Positions 45,322 through 52,867 of a stretch of 64,000 nt of DNA are shown here, piece after piece. Made by a program: the position numbers and the translations under genes. Below the pieces are notes generated by a model, which saw only the letters and a list, made by a program, of their open reading frames with translations, did not search any database and was not told where the DNA came from. Origin of the DNA: Erysipelotrichaceae bacterium. GTDB taxonomy: Bacteria > Bacillota_I > Bacilli_A > Erysipelotrichales > Erysipelotrichaceae. The DNA is taken from assembly GCA_017445225.1 (NCBI GenBank), contig JAFSUN010000011.1, forward strand, positions 62,001 to 126,000. The letters run 5' to 3'. Within the stretch, counting starts at the first letter, position 1; the number at the start of each line of letters is the position of its first letter.

Positions 45322-47484
45322 TTATTTCCACCAATTCTCCGCCAGAAGCTTGTCCTTAAGGGTGGTTTTTCTTTCGTAATGGGTGATCCTGTGAATGCCC
45401 CGGAAGAAAGCCTCCTTCTGGCCGATTATTATCAGGTTGACGTTGGCTCTGGTAACGGCCGTATAGATGAGCCGTTTCTGCAGCATGATTCCGTATTCGT
45501 TGACGATTGGCATTATGACGATCGGGTATTCACTGCCCTGAGCCTTGTGAACGCTGATGCAGTAGGCATGGGTGATGTTGATGAATGTATCAGACGTATA
45601 TTCAACGATGATGCCGTCAAAATTGACGATGATGCGGTTCTGATTGTTGATGTCCTCGCGGGCATAGATTATCTCTTCCAGGATGCCAATGTCGCCATTG
45701 AAGACATCATCATCCGGCTGATTCTTCAACTGCAGGATCTTGTCCCCTTCCCGGAAGGTCCGGTAGCCGACCTGCAGTTCCCGCTTGTTTTTGGCAGGAG
45801 GATTGAATTCCTTCTGCAGGGCATTGTTCAGGGAGTGAATGCCGTTTACACCCTGATATTTGGGAGCCAGGACCTGAACCTTCATGAAGCCCTCTTCCAG
45901 AGTTTCATACTTGTTCAGGGCGGCATTGACGACCTGCAGGGTCAGGTTTCTGACATTGGCCGGATCGCATTCCAGAAAGCGGATGTCGTGGAGGACATTG
46001 ACCTCGGTACACTGGTCATTTCTGATGTCATGGGCAAGTTCGATAATGTCACTGCCTTCCCGCTGCCGATATATCTTCTCCAGGCGGACGACCTTGAAAA
46101 GCTCGCTGTCGAGCAGGTCCTTCAGTACACTGCCGATGCCGACGCTGGGCAGCTGATCCTGGTCACCTATGAGGATGAGCTTCCGGATGTTGGCTCCTGC
46201 CAAAAGCAGATTGTAGAACAGCCACTGATCGACCATTGAGAACTCGTCGATGATCAGCAGTTCCACGTTCAGAGGATCCTCTTCATTCTTGGCAAACTTG
46301 CCGGTTTCCTTATCCCATCTTAACAGTGAGTGAATGGTGGAAGCTTCCGATTCCGTCAGTTCGGCCAGGCGCTTGCTGCTGCGGCCGGTTGGGGCACAGA
46401 GGGTGACGTGATATTGCGGATAGAGATACTGACAGAGCTTTACCATGCCTCTGACGATGGTTGTCTTGCCGGTTCCGGGACCGCCGGTCAGGATCATGAT
46501 GTCGTTTTCAAAGAAGGCCTCGATGGCTTCCTTCTGTTTATCCTGGTATTCGATGCCGAATTCCTTTTCGATTTCCCTTATCTGCTGGTGGATCCGGTCG
46601 CTGTCCACCTCTTCAAAGGGAACGGCCGGGAACAGTGAAAGATAGCTGGCAATGTAGTTTTCAGCCATGGACTGGGTTATGTGATAGACCTTGCCGTCAT
46701 CGATGGCGATGCGGTTGTCCCGGAACAGTTCGCTGATCACCTGATCGATGTCGATCAGGGAGACGTCTTCGTTTCTTTCCAGCAGTTCATAGTATTCCTG
46801 GTATTCAAGATAGCTGTCTCCCCTCTTGATGCATTCCTCCAGCAGGATGTTTTCCGCCAGGGCAGCCAGTCTGTTAACGTCATCCAGGGGGATACCGATG
46901 CTCTGGGCGAACTTGTCGGCCGTTGCGAAGCCGATGCCGTCCACATCCCTTACCATCTGATAGGGATTTTCCCTGATGATCTTCATCATGTTGGTCCCGT
47001 AATAGTTCTCCAGGCGCATGATGTTCTTCATGCTGAGATGATTGCTGGTAAGGAAGTAATACTTCTCTTCTCTGTCCTGCTGCAGGCCGGCGATGATGGC
47101 ATCCTTCTTACGGGGTGTAAAGCCCTTTATCTCATCCAGAATGGCCGGATCTTCCTTGATCAGGCTGATGGCCTCGGGCCCCAGAGCCTTTACCAGGGTT
47201 TCGGCATTTTTCGGGCCGATGCCCTTGAACTCCGGGCCGGAAAAATACTTTATCAGTTTATCGGTATCGGTGATCTGGATCTTCTCAAAGGCTTCGATGT
47301 TGAACTGCATGCCGTAGCGGTAGTGTTCAACGTATTCTCCCGTCAGCCGGTATTCATTGTCGGGGTTCATCTCCGGCAGATAGCCGGTGACGGTCACCTC
47401 ATCGTCTTCCATTTCAAAAACAGCTACGGTATAGCTGTTATTTCCCCGATAGATGATTTTGGCAAAGCGTCCTCTGATCTCCAT
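45322..47484 (-). CDS. recD2: RecD2 ATP-dependent DNA helicase
   Basis: 5'-3' superfamily 1B helicase without RecBC partners, involved in replication fork and mismatch repair processes. 720 aa: N-terminal OB-like and HhH region (FKGIGPKNAETLVKALG), Walker A GGPGTGKTTIVRG, Walker B LLIIDEFSMVD, GDQDQLPSVGIGSVL and C-terminal ISVHKAQGSEYP (SH3/2B). ATG 47484, 2 nt after the mnmA stop with AAGGGT upstream, is chosen over the extension to 47571, which overlaps mnmA. Confidence 0.95.
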   Translation of the reverse strand: MEIRGRFAKIIYRGNNSYTVAVFEMEDDEVTVTGYLPEMNPDNEYRLTGEYVEHYRYGMQFNIEAFEKIQITDTDKLIKYFSGPEFKGIGPKNAETLVKALGPEAISLIKEDPAILDEIKGFTPRKKDAIIAGLQQDREEKYYFLTSNHLSMKNIMRLENYYGTNMMKIIRENPYQMVRDVDGIGFATADKFAQSIGIPLDDVNRLAALAENILLEECIKRGDSYLEYQEYYELLERNEDVSLIDIDQVISELFRDNRIAIDDGKVYHITQSMAENYIASYLSLFPAVPFEEVDSDRIHQQIREIEKEFGIEYQDKQKEAIEAFFENDIMILTGGPGTGKTTIVRGMVKLCQYLYPQYHVTLCAPTGRSSKRLAELTESEASTIHSLLRWDKETGKFAKNEEDPLNVELLIIDEFSMVDQWLFYNLLLAGANIRKLILIGDQDQLPSVGIGSVLKDLLDSELFKVVRLEKIYRQREGSDIIELAHDIRNDQCTEVNVLHDIRFLECDPANVRNLTLQVVNAALNKYETLEEGFMKVQVLAPKYQGVNGIHSLNNALQKEFNPPAKNKRELQVGYRTFREGDKILQLKNQPDDDVFNGDIGILEEIIYAREDINNQNRIIVNFDGIIVEYTSDTFINITHAYCISVHKAQGSEYPIVIMPIVNEYGIMLQKRLIYTAVTRANVNLIIIGQKEAFFRGIHRITHYERKTTLKDKLLAENWWK

Positions 47485-47486
47485 GT

Positions 47487-48626
47487 CTACCCTTTCTGAC
47501 CTTTCAGGATCATTTCCTGATTGTCGATCCCATTCAGGAAGGTCTGCTCGATCACACCGCCGCCCAGACACTTGTCGCCGTCATAGAAAACGGCCTGCTG
47601 TCCGGGGGTGACGGATTCAACTCTCTGCGGATATCTGACCAGGAAGAGCTGATCATCATAGGGTTCGATGATGACGGGATTGTCCTTCTGGCGATATCGG
47701 AACTTGGCATTGGCCGCATACGGGAAGTCGATGTCGGCCAGCCAGTTAAGGTTGCTGACAAGGCAGCTGTCGCTCTGCAGCCAGTGGCGGTTTTCATTGT
47801 TGGCTACGTAAAGGATGTTGTTTTCAACGTCCTTACCGACGACAAACCATCTGCCGTGGTCGCCGCCGATACCCAGGCCCTTTCTCTGGCCAATCGTATA
47901 GTAAAGCACGCCGACATGGCGGCCAACGGTCTCCCGGGTCACGACATCGACGATGTCGCCGTCATGAGCGGGCAGGTAGTTGTTGAGGAACTGCCGGAAA
48001 TTGCGTTCGCCGATGAAGCAGATGCCGGTGGAGTCCTTCTTGTCAGCGACTGACAGATTCAGTTGGGATGCGATCCTTCTTACCTCATGCTTGTCGATTT
48101 CTCCCAGCGGGAAATAGGTGGTATTGAAGGCTTCGCGTCTAACCTGAGACAGGAAATAGGTCTGATCCTTGTTGAGGTCGCCGGCCTTGTAAAGGTAGCT
48201 GCCGTCAGCTTCATGAGTGACCTTGGCATAGTGGCCAGTTGCGACGTTTTCAAATCCCTGTCTGCGGGCAAATTCAAAGAAGGCATCAAATTTGATGTAC
48301 TTATTGCACAGGATATCGGGATTGGGGGTCCTTCCCTTCTTGTATTCACTGATGAAGTTGGTAAAGACGTCATCCCAGTATTCCTTGATGAAATCTATTC
48401 TCAATAGCGGTATATCCAGGCTGTTGGCTACGGCCTGGGCATCGTGGTAATCCTCTTCCTGCGGACAGATGTCGTTGTTCAGCGTGGGGTTGCCCAGCAC
48501 ATCATTGTTGGCGGCCGAATCCCAGTTGCGCATGAAAGCCCCAGCCACCTCGTGGCCCTGCTGTTTCAGAAGATATGCGGCAACGGCGCTGTCAACGCCG
48601 CCGGAAAGTCCAACCAGTATTTTCAT
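47487..48626 (-). CDS. mnmA: tRNA-specific 2-thiouridylase MnmA
   Basis: Makes the 2-thio group of U34 in tRNA-Lys, -Glu and -Gln. 379 aa with PP-loop GLSGGVDSAVAAYLL, first catalytic Cys in NPDILCNKYIKF, second in DSTGICFIGER, and a C-terminal beta-barrel. Sulfur may come from the NifS-type enzyme at 4341-5462 or another desulfurase. mnmA-recD2-alaS order is as in Bacillus (yrrB missing). Confidence 0.97.
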   Translation of the reverse strand: MKILVGLSGGVDSAVAAYLLKQQGHEVAGAFMRNWDSAANNDVLGNPTLNNDICPQEEDYHDAQAVANSLDIPLLRIDFIKEYWDDVFTNFISEYKKGRTPNPDILCNKYIKFDAFFEFARRQGFENVATGHYAKVTHEADGSYLYKAGDLNKDQTYFLSQVRREAFNTTYFPLGEIDKHEVRRIASQLNLSVADKKDSTGICFIGERNFRQFLNNYLPAHDGDIVDVVTRETVGRHVGVLYYTIGQRKGLGIGGDHGRWFVVGKDVENNILYVANNENRHWLQSDSCLVSNLNWLADIDFPYAANAKFRYRQKDNPVIIEPYDDQLFLVRYPQRVESVTPGQQAVFYDGDKCLGGGVIEQTFLNGIDNQEMILKGQKG

Positions 48627-48660
48627 AACCTAAGTATATCATAAAGCAAAAGAAAAGAGA

Positions 48661-49089
48661 CTATGAGGTCTCCTTCACTTTCGAACAGGTATCACATTCA
48701 GTACATTCATCGCACCAGGTATTGAAGATGGAGTTCAGGGTTGCCGGGGCAAACATGTCGATCTCTTCGGAGTCATAACCGACCATCATGCGTTTTTCGT
48801 CGATCACGATCGGTCTCTTCAGGACTGATGGATTATTCTGGATGAATCTGATGAGTTCGTTTACGCTCATGCTGTCGATGTCGATGTTCGATTCCTTGAT
48901 GATCTTGGCCCGCTTGGAGATGATGTCATCGGTACCGTTCTCACTTCTGGCCAGCAGAAAACGGATTTCCTTTTCATTCAGTACGGTCGAGAAGATATTC
49001 TTCTCGGTAAAGGGAACCTTTCTTTCCTTGAGCCATGCCTTGGCTTTGCGGCATGATGCACATCCTGGTGAAGTATAAATAACTAACAT
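48661..49089 (-). CDS. Spx-family regulator with C-terminal CxxCxxCxxC tail
   Basis: 142 aa ArsC/Spx-fold protein. Redox disulfide motif CASC in TSPGCASCRKAKAWL (C10 and C13), and the Spx hallmark RPIVIDEKRMMVGYDSEEI. Spx binds the RNA polymerase alpha C-terminal domain to reprogram transcription under thiol stress. ATG 49089 with GAGGAG upstream is chosen over 49098. The C-terminus ends CDECTECDTC followed by a short charged tail, four cysteines spaced CxxCxxCxxC that Bacillus Spx lacks. An arsenate-reductase-like protein is the less likely alternative. Confidence 0.88.
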   Translation of the reverse strand: MLVIYTSPGCASCRKAKAWLKERKVPFTEKNIFSTVLNEKEIRFLLARSENGTDDIISKRAKIIKESNIDIDSMSVNELIRFIQNNPSVLKRPIVIDEKRMMVGYDSEEIDMFAPATLNSIFNTWCDECTECDTCSKVKETS

Positions 49090-49116
49090 ACTGATCACTC
49101 CTCTGCTATGTATATT

Positions 49117-49159
49117 CGGTCAAAAGGTCGAACTGCTCTGTTTGAATCTGGGTGCGCCA
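49117..49159 (+). repeat. Degenerate inverted copy of the tRNA-Arg 3' half
   Basis: Plus-strand blocks TCAAAAGGTCGA (49120-49131) and CTGGGTGCGCCA (49148-49159) match the anticodon-arm/variable and acceptor-CCA segments of the neighbouring minus-strand tRNA-Arg (12/12 and 11/12); the T-arm between is scrambled. The two copies lie 60 nt apart in opposite orientation. It overlaps the spx upstream region. Confidence 0.6.
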
Positions 49160-49187
49160 GGCCAAAATCAGATCAGCGACATGTCCA

Positions 49188-49211
49188 GCAAAAAACCACC
49201 CCCGGTGGTTT
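49188..49211 (-). terminator. Terminator of the tRNA-Arg transcript
   Basis: AAACCACC/GGTGGTTT hairpin followed by a T-run on the minus strand, directly 3' of the tRNA. Confidence 0.9.
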
Positions 49212-49219
49212 CTCGTAAT

Positions 49220-49296
49220 TGGCGCGCCCAGAAGAATTCGAATCCTCGACCTTTTGATCCGTAGTCAAACGCTCTATCCAACTGAGCTATGGGCGC
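49220..49296 (-). tRNA. tRNA-Arg (ACG anticodon)
   Basis: Minus strand, 77 nt with encoded CCA. Acceptor GCGCCCA/TGGGCGC, D-arm GCTCAGTTGGATAGAGC, anticodon stem TTTGA/TCAAA with loop CTACGGA (anticodon ACG, read as ICG), T-arm GAGGA/TCTTC around TTCGAAT (one G-U pair), discriminator G. Confidence 0.95.
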
Positions 49297-49365
49297 AATG
49301 CCCTATTATAATAGCATTCATCCCTTACAAATTCAAGCAGATTTTTAATGAGTTAAGCTCCATGA

Positions 49366-49402
49366 TAAAAGAAAGAGGATGTATCGTGTACCTCCTCTTT
49401 TG
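49366..49402 (-). terminator. Terminator after mscS (second copy)
   Basis: AAAGAGGA/TCCTCTTT hairpin with loop, then TCTTTTAT on the minus strand. Confidence 0.75.
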
Positions 49403-49406
49403 ATGG

Positions 49407-50213
49407 CTATTTGTCGGTGATGACTCTGACGGCCGGGGCCTTGACACCGATGCCGCCAAAGGCTCTGGTAATGCCCTCGGTTACTTCCGCATTAGCTGCG
49501 AAGTAGTCGGCAGGAACGACCCAGCTGCGGGCGGTAATGATCATGCCCTCATTGCTTCCACCGGAGACAAAGGCTACCGGATTGAACTCTTCACCCTTCA
49601 AAGTGAGTTTGGCATTCTTCATGACTTCAACCATTACTTCCTCGACTCTGTCAATGTCGGAATCCTTAGCGATTGAGAAAGCAATGTCCATACGTCTGTT
49701 ATCCTTGGCGGTATAGTTGGTGATGTTAGCGTTCATCAGAGTGCCGTTGGGAATGGTAATGGCCAGATTGTCGTAGGTGAGCAGCTTGGTGTAGAACAGT
49801 GTGATGTCCTGTACGGTACCTTCGACACCGGCAGCGTTAATGGTATCTCCGACATTAAACGGTCTGAAGATTACCAGCATGATGCCACCGGCCAGATTGC
49901 TGAGGCCGCCCTGTAAGGCCAGACCGACAGCCATGCCGGCTGAAGCGATAACGGCAATGACAGATGCCATTGGTACACCAAGAATGCTGATGACGGCTAC
50001 TACCAGAATGGTATACAGCAGGCCGGTTATGATGCTGATGAGGAACGAAGTGACCGTGATGTCCAGAGCTTCAAATCTCTTGGTTTTCCTGATGATGGCC
50101 ACAATCTTCTTGATGACGATTCTTCCGATGATCCATACCAGTAAGGCATAGATGATGTCGAGACCGGCACCTGCAATGATAGTACTCAATACTTTATCCC
50201 AAATTTCTTTCAT
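49407..50213 (-). CDS. mscS: MscS-family mechanosensitive channel
   Basis: 268 aa, close to the canonical E. coli-type MscS layout: three membrane helices (about 18-40, 60-85, 88-115), the TM3 pore helix ASAGMAVGLALQGGLSNLAGGI with Gly/Ala packing, then the beta domain FRPFNVGDTINAAGVEGTVQ and IPNGTLMNANITNYT. ATG 50213 follows AAAGGAGATG; ATG 50222 lies inside that site. It follows the phosphodiesterase gene by 32 nt, probably co-transcribed. Terminator at 49366-49402. Confidence 0.95.
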   Translation of the reverse strand: MKEIWDKVLSTIIAGAGLDIIYALLVWIIGRIVIKKIVAIIRKTKRFEALDITVTSFLISIITGLLYTILVVAVISILGVPMASVIAVIASAGMAVGLALQGGLSNLAGGIMLVIFRPFNVGDTINAAGVEGTVQDITLFYTKLLTYDNLAITIPNGTLMNANITNYTAKDNRRMDIAFSIAKDSDIDRVEEVMVEVMKNAKLTLKGEEFNPVAFVSGGSNEGMIITARSWVVPADYFAANAEVTEGITRAFGGIGVKAPAVRVITDK

Positions 50214-50245
50214 AAGATTCATCTCCTTTCAGTATCATCATACTA

Positions 50246-50998
50246 TTAATTATTTCTGTATTTCTTTACGATGGACAGTGCCTTGTCAGGGTAATTGGTA
50301 ATGATCCCTGTCAGCTGCTGTTGACAGCAGCCTTCCATGTACTGTTCATCGTTTACGGTCCAGGTATTGATTTCCAGGCCGAGTTCCCTGGCCTTGATGA
50401 TGGTTTCCGGATCCTGAAGCAGATAGAAGGCCGGATGCAGAGCATTGCCGCCGTGCTCCTTGACATACTCCGGCACATTCAGGAATCCATCTTCATAAAG
50501 GAAACCCACATAGGCCTTGGGATCGATCTCATGAATGCGCAGACAGCTCTTATGATTGAATGATGAATAGATGACCTGATCTTCCATCTCCAGTCTTCTG
50601 ACGAGCTCGATGACTTTTTTCTCCAGACCCGGATAGTCAAAGATTCCGTTCTTCAGTTCAATGTTGACGATCATTCCCGCCTCTTTTATCAGCTTAAGAA
50701 CTTCTTCAAGAGTCGGAATGTCAGCCCACGGATATTCCGGATGGGTTCGGTTGAAGTTAAGCTGACGGAGCTGTTGAAAGGTATGATCCTTGACAAAACC
50801 GTGGCCATTGCTGGTTCTGTCGACTGATTCATCATGAATGACTACCAGTTCACCGTCTTTGGACATCTGAACGTCCAACTCGACACCATCAGCTCCCAGA
50901 TCCCGGGCTTTCTCAAAAGCGATCATGGTGTTTTCCGGGCAGTAGCCGCTGGCGCCTCGATGACCGTATACTAGTGGATAATTTCTGTTGGTTTTCAT
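50246..50998 (-). CDS. Glycerophosphodiester phosphodiesterase
   Basis: Hydrolyses glycerophosphodiesters to glycerol 3-phosphate and an alcohol. 250 aa GDPD/PI-PLC-type TIM barrel with GHRGASGYCPENT, ELDVQMSKDGELVVIHDESVDRTSNG and NIELKNG metal/catalytic motifs, and TWTVNDEQYM near the end. No signal peptide, so cytoplasmic. ATG 50998 has GGGAG upstream; ATG 51013 overlaps that site. First gene of a two-gene unit with mscS. Confidence 0.94.
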   Translation of the reverse strand: MKTNRNYPLVYGHRGASGYCPENTMIAFEKARDLGADGVELDVQMSKDGELVVIHDESVDRTSNGHGFVKDHTFQQLRQLNFNRTHPEYPWADIPTLEEVLKLIKEAGMIVNIELKNGIFDYPGLEKKVIELVRRLEMEDQVIYSSFNHKSCLRIHEIDPKAYVGFLYEDGFLNVPEYVKEHGGNALHPAFYLLQDPETIIKARELGLEINTWTVNDEQYMEGCCQQQLTGIITNYPDKALSIVKKYRNN

Positions 50999-51044
50999 TA
51001 TTAATGCTCCCATTCTTACAGGAACATTATACTACAAAAAAGTA

Positions 51045-51072
51045 TTGATATATGGAACTGTAATGGTAAAAT
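51045..51072 (+). promoter_or_regulatory. Promoter of the trpS leader
   Basis: TTGATA (51045-51050) and TAAAAT (51067-51072), 16-bp spacer. Confidence 0.65.
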
Positions 51073-51078
51073 AAACGT

Positions 51079-51290
51079 AAAGACGTTGAAGATGGTTGAG
51101 TAGCTTCTTCTTTCAGAAATCCAGAGAGTCATCGATGGTGGAAGATGGCCTGAGAACTGAAGCGAAATGGAACATCGGAGTTGTTCATACCGGCAGCACC
51201 GTTATCGCAGAGTGACCGTTAGATCAGTAACGGTAATTTGGGTGGTACCACGCCACAGCGTCCCAGAAGGATGCTTTTTTATTGGAGGTA
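51079..51290 (+). promoter_or_regulatory. T-box riboswitch upstream of trpS
   Basis: Canonical leader of about 215 nt. AG-bulge region CAGAGAG and GGTGG loop sequence (51122-51141), a TGG specifier at 51168-51170 (GCGAAATGGAACATC), T-box sequence GGGTGGTACCACGCC (51240-51254) and a GCGTCC/GGATGC terminator with six T (51258-51280). Confidence 0.95.
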
Positions 51291-51295
51291 GAGTT

Positions 51296-52285
51296 ATGAA
51301 GAGAATGCTTAGTGGAATTAAGCCGACAGGCGAGTTGACCTTGGGAAACTATATCGGAGCCCTGAGAAACTTTGTCAAGTATCAGGACAGTTATGAACTG
51401 TATGTTTTCGTTGCGAATCTGCATTGTGTAACCGTATATCAGGAGCCAAAGGAACTGAGAAAGAACCTGAAGGACGCCATTGCCCTTTATCTGGCCTGCG
51501 GCCTTGATCCGGAAAAATGTACGATTTTCCTGCAGTCAGATGTCCTTGAACACGCTCAGCTCGGTTGGCTGATGACCTGCATGACCTACATGGGTGAACT
51601 GGGAAGAATGACCCAGTACAAGGAAAAGACCAAGGGTGCCAAGGATGAAAGCATCAGTGCCGGTCTGTTTGTCTACCCTTCCCTGATGGCTGCTGACATT
51701 CTCCTTTATGACGCCGACTATGTTCCGGTTGGCGAAGACCAGAAGCAGCATGTTGAGATCACCCGTGACCTCGCTCAGAGATTCAATAACCGCTATTCGG
51801 AAACCTTTACCCTTCCGGAACCGCTGATTCCTCAGGTTGGTGCCAGGATCATGTCCCTTACCGATCCGACCAAGAAGATGAGCAAGTCAGAAGAATCCAA
51901 TAAGGGATGTATCTATCTGACTGATGATCCGGCAGTTGCCAGAAAGAAGATCATGGGCGCCGTAACTGATAACTATGCTCATGTCAACTATGACAAGGAA
52001 AATCAGCCCGGTGTCAGCAACCTTCTGGAGATCCTGTCTTCCCTGACCGGTGAGGCGATCGACAGCATCGTTGCCCGATATGAAGGCAAGGGCTACGGCG
52101 ATTTCAAGAAGGAAGTCGGCGATGCCGTAGCTAATGAGCTCACCATGATCCAGAATCGCTATAACGACATTCTCAAGAGCGGAATGATTGAGACGGTCCT
52201 GAAGGAAGGCGCCGAAAAGGCCCATCGCATTGCCTTCAGGAAGCTCAAGAAAGTCCAGAAGAAGATGGGAATTGACATTTTCTAA
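51296..52285 (+). CDS. trpS: Tryptophanyl-tRNA synthetase
   Basis: Charges tRNA-Trp. 329 aa class I enzyme with PTGELTLGNYIGAL (HIGH region), tryptophan-pocket GEDQKQHVEI and KKMSKSEES. ATG 51296 follows GGAGG; an in-frame extension to 51167 runs through the T-box and is rejected. Regulated by the T-box with a TGG specifier. Confidence 0.97.
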   Translation: MKRMLSGIKPTGELTLGNYIGALRNFVKYQDSYELYVFVANLHCVTVYQEPKELRKNLKDAIALYLACGLDPEKCTIFLQSDVLEHAQLGWLMTCMTYMGELGRMTQYKEKTKGAKDESISAGLFVYPSLMAADILLYDADYVPVGEDQKQHVEITRDLAQRFNNRYSETFTLPEPLIPQVGARIMSLTDPTKKMSKSEESNKGCIYLTDDPAVARKKIMGAVTDNYAHVNYDKENQPGVSNLLEILSSLTGEAIDSIVARYEGKGYGDFKKEVGDAVANELTMIQNRYNDILKSGMIETVLKEGAEKAHRIAFRKLKKVQKKMGIDIF

Positions 52286-52292
52286 AAAGCAT

Positions 52293-52318
52293 AAGCAGCC
52301 ATTCCGGCTGCTTTCCTT
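52293..52318 (+). terminator. Terminator after trpS
   Basis: AAGCAGCC/GGCTGCTT hairpin followed by TCCTTCC. Confidence 0.75.
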
Positions 52319-52356
52319 CCACATTACAATTAAACAGAATTGATGATTACTTAATC

Positions 52357-52385
52357 TTGAAAAACATTTAATTTATTCCTATTAT
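52357..52385 (+). promoter_or_regulatory. Promoter of the arsR-type gene
   Basis: TTGAAA (52357-52362) and TATTAT (52380-52385) with 17 bp. GATTACTTAATC (52345-52356) abuts the -35, and the half-site GATTAAACA (52398-52406), identical to one arm of the palindrome at 56302, abuts the start codon, hinting at autoregulation. Confidence 0.6.
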
Positions 52386-52405
52386 GATAGTGGTGGTGAT
52401 TAAAC

Positions 52406-52738
52406 ATGAAGGAAATTGAAAAGAAGACGATCGGCAGCATGCCTGATGACTATACCATCCAGACGGTAGCTGAAGCCATGAAACAGCTGGGAGATGCCAG
52501 CAGACTCCGCATATTCTGGCTTTTGTGTCACTTCGAAGAGTGTGTCAGCGGAATAGCGGAGATCACAGGCATGACCTCCCCGGCTGTCAGCCATCATCTC
52601 CGGCTTCTGAAGTCGTCCGGTCTGATAGTAAGTAAAAGAAGCGGCAAGGAAATGTACTATAAGGCGGCTGACAATGAACTGGTGGATTTTCTCCATCATG
52701 CCATTGAAAAGGTTGCCAACATCACCTGTCCTCAATGA
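52406..52738 (+). CDS. ArsR/SmtB-family metal-responsive repressor
   Basis: 110 aa winged-helix repressor. DNA-recognition helix VSGIAEITGMTSPAVSHHLRLLKSSGL and wing VSKRSGKEMYYKAADNEL. Candidate metal ligands are the cysteines in LLCHFEECVS (alpha-3 region) and His-His at LHHAIEKV plus C-terminal Cys in NITCPQ. Family members release DNA when zinc, cadmium or lead binds. The P1B ATPase 1.4 kb away, separated by a TnpB insertion, is the probable target; ligand type is inference. Start follows GGTGGTG. Confidence 0.9.
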   Translation: MKEIEKKTIGSMPDDYTIQTVAEAMKQLGDASRLRIFWLLCHFEECVSGIAEITGMTSPAVSHHLRLLKSSGLIVSKRSGKEMYYKAADNELVDFLHHAIEKVANITCPQ

Positions 52739-52747
52739 TGAGTATAA

Positions 52748-52777
52748 GGTTCTCCTAAAGCAGAGAGCCTTTTTTTC
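52748..52777 (+). terminator. Terminator of the arsR-type gene, built from the TnpB-element inverted repeat
   Basis: GGTTCTC/GAGAGCC hairpin with loop CTAAAGCA followed by seven T. The same loop and stem recur inverted at 52850-52870 inside the tnpB end. Confidence 0.8.
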
Positions 52778-52867
52778 GGCCTTTTCCAGCAGTGTGCCCG
52801 TAGAATCCTCGACCTTGTGACAGTCCACCACGTGGGTGGAATAGTTCCTGCTCTCTGCTTTAGGAGA
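52751..52867. repeat. 18-bp perfect inverted repeat
   Basis: TCTCCTAAAGCAGAGAGC at 52751-52768 and its exact reverse complement at 52850-52867; extends to 21 bp with one mismatch (52748-52768/52850-52870). The arms are also self-complementary, so each can fold alone or with the other. Confidence 0.95.

Noticed and set aside
51167-51295. N-terminal extension of trpS
   Set aside because: Translates the T-box leader; GGAGG precedes ATG 51296.
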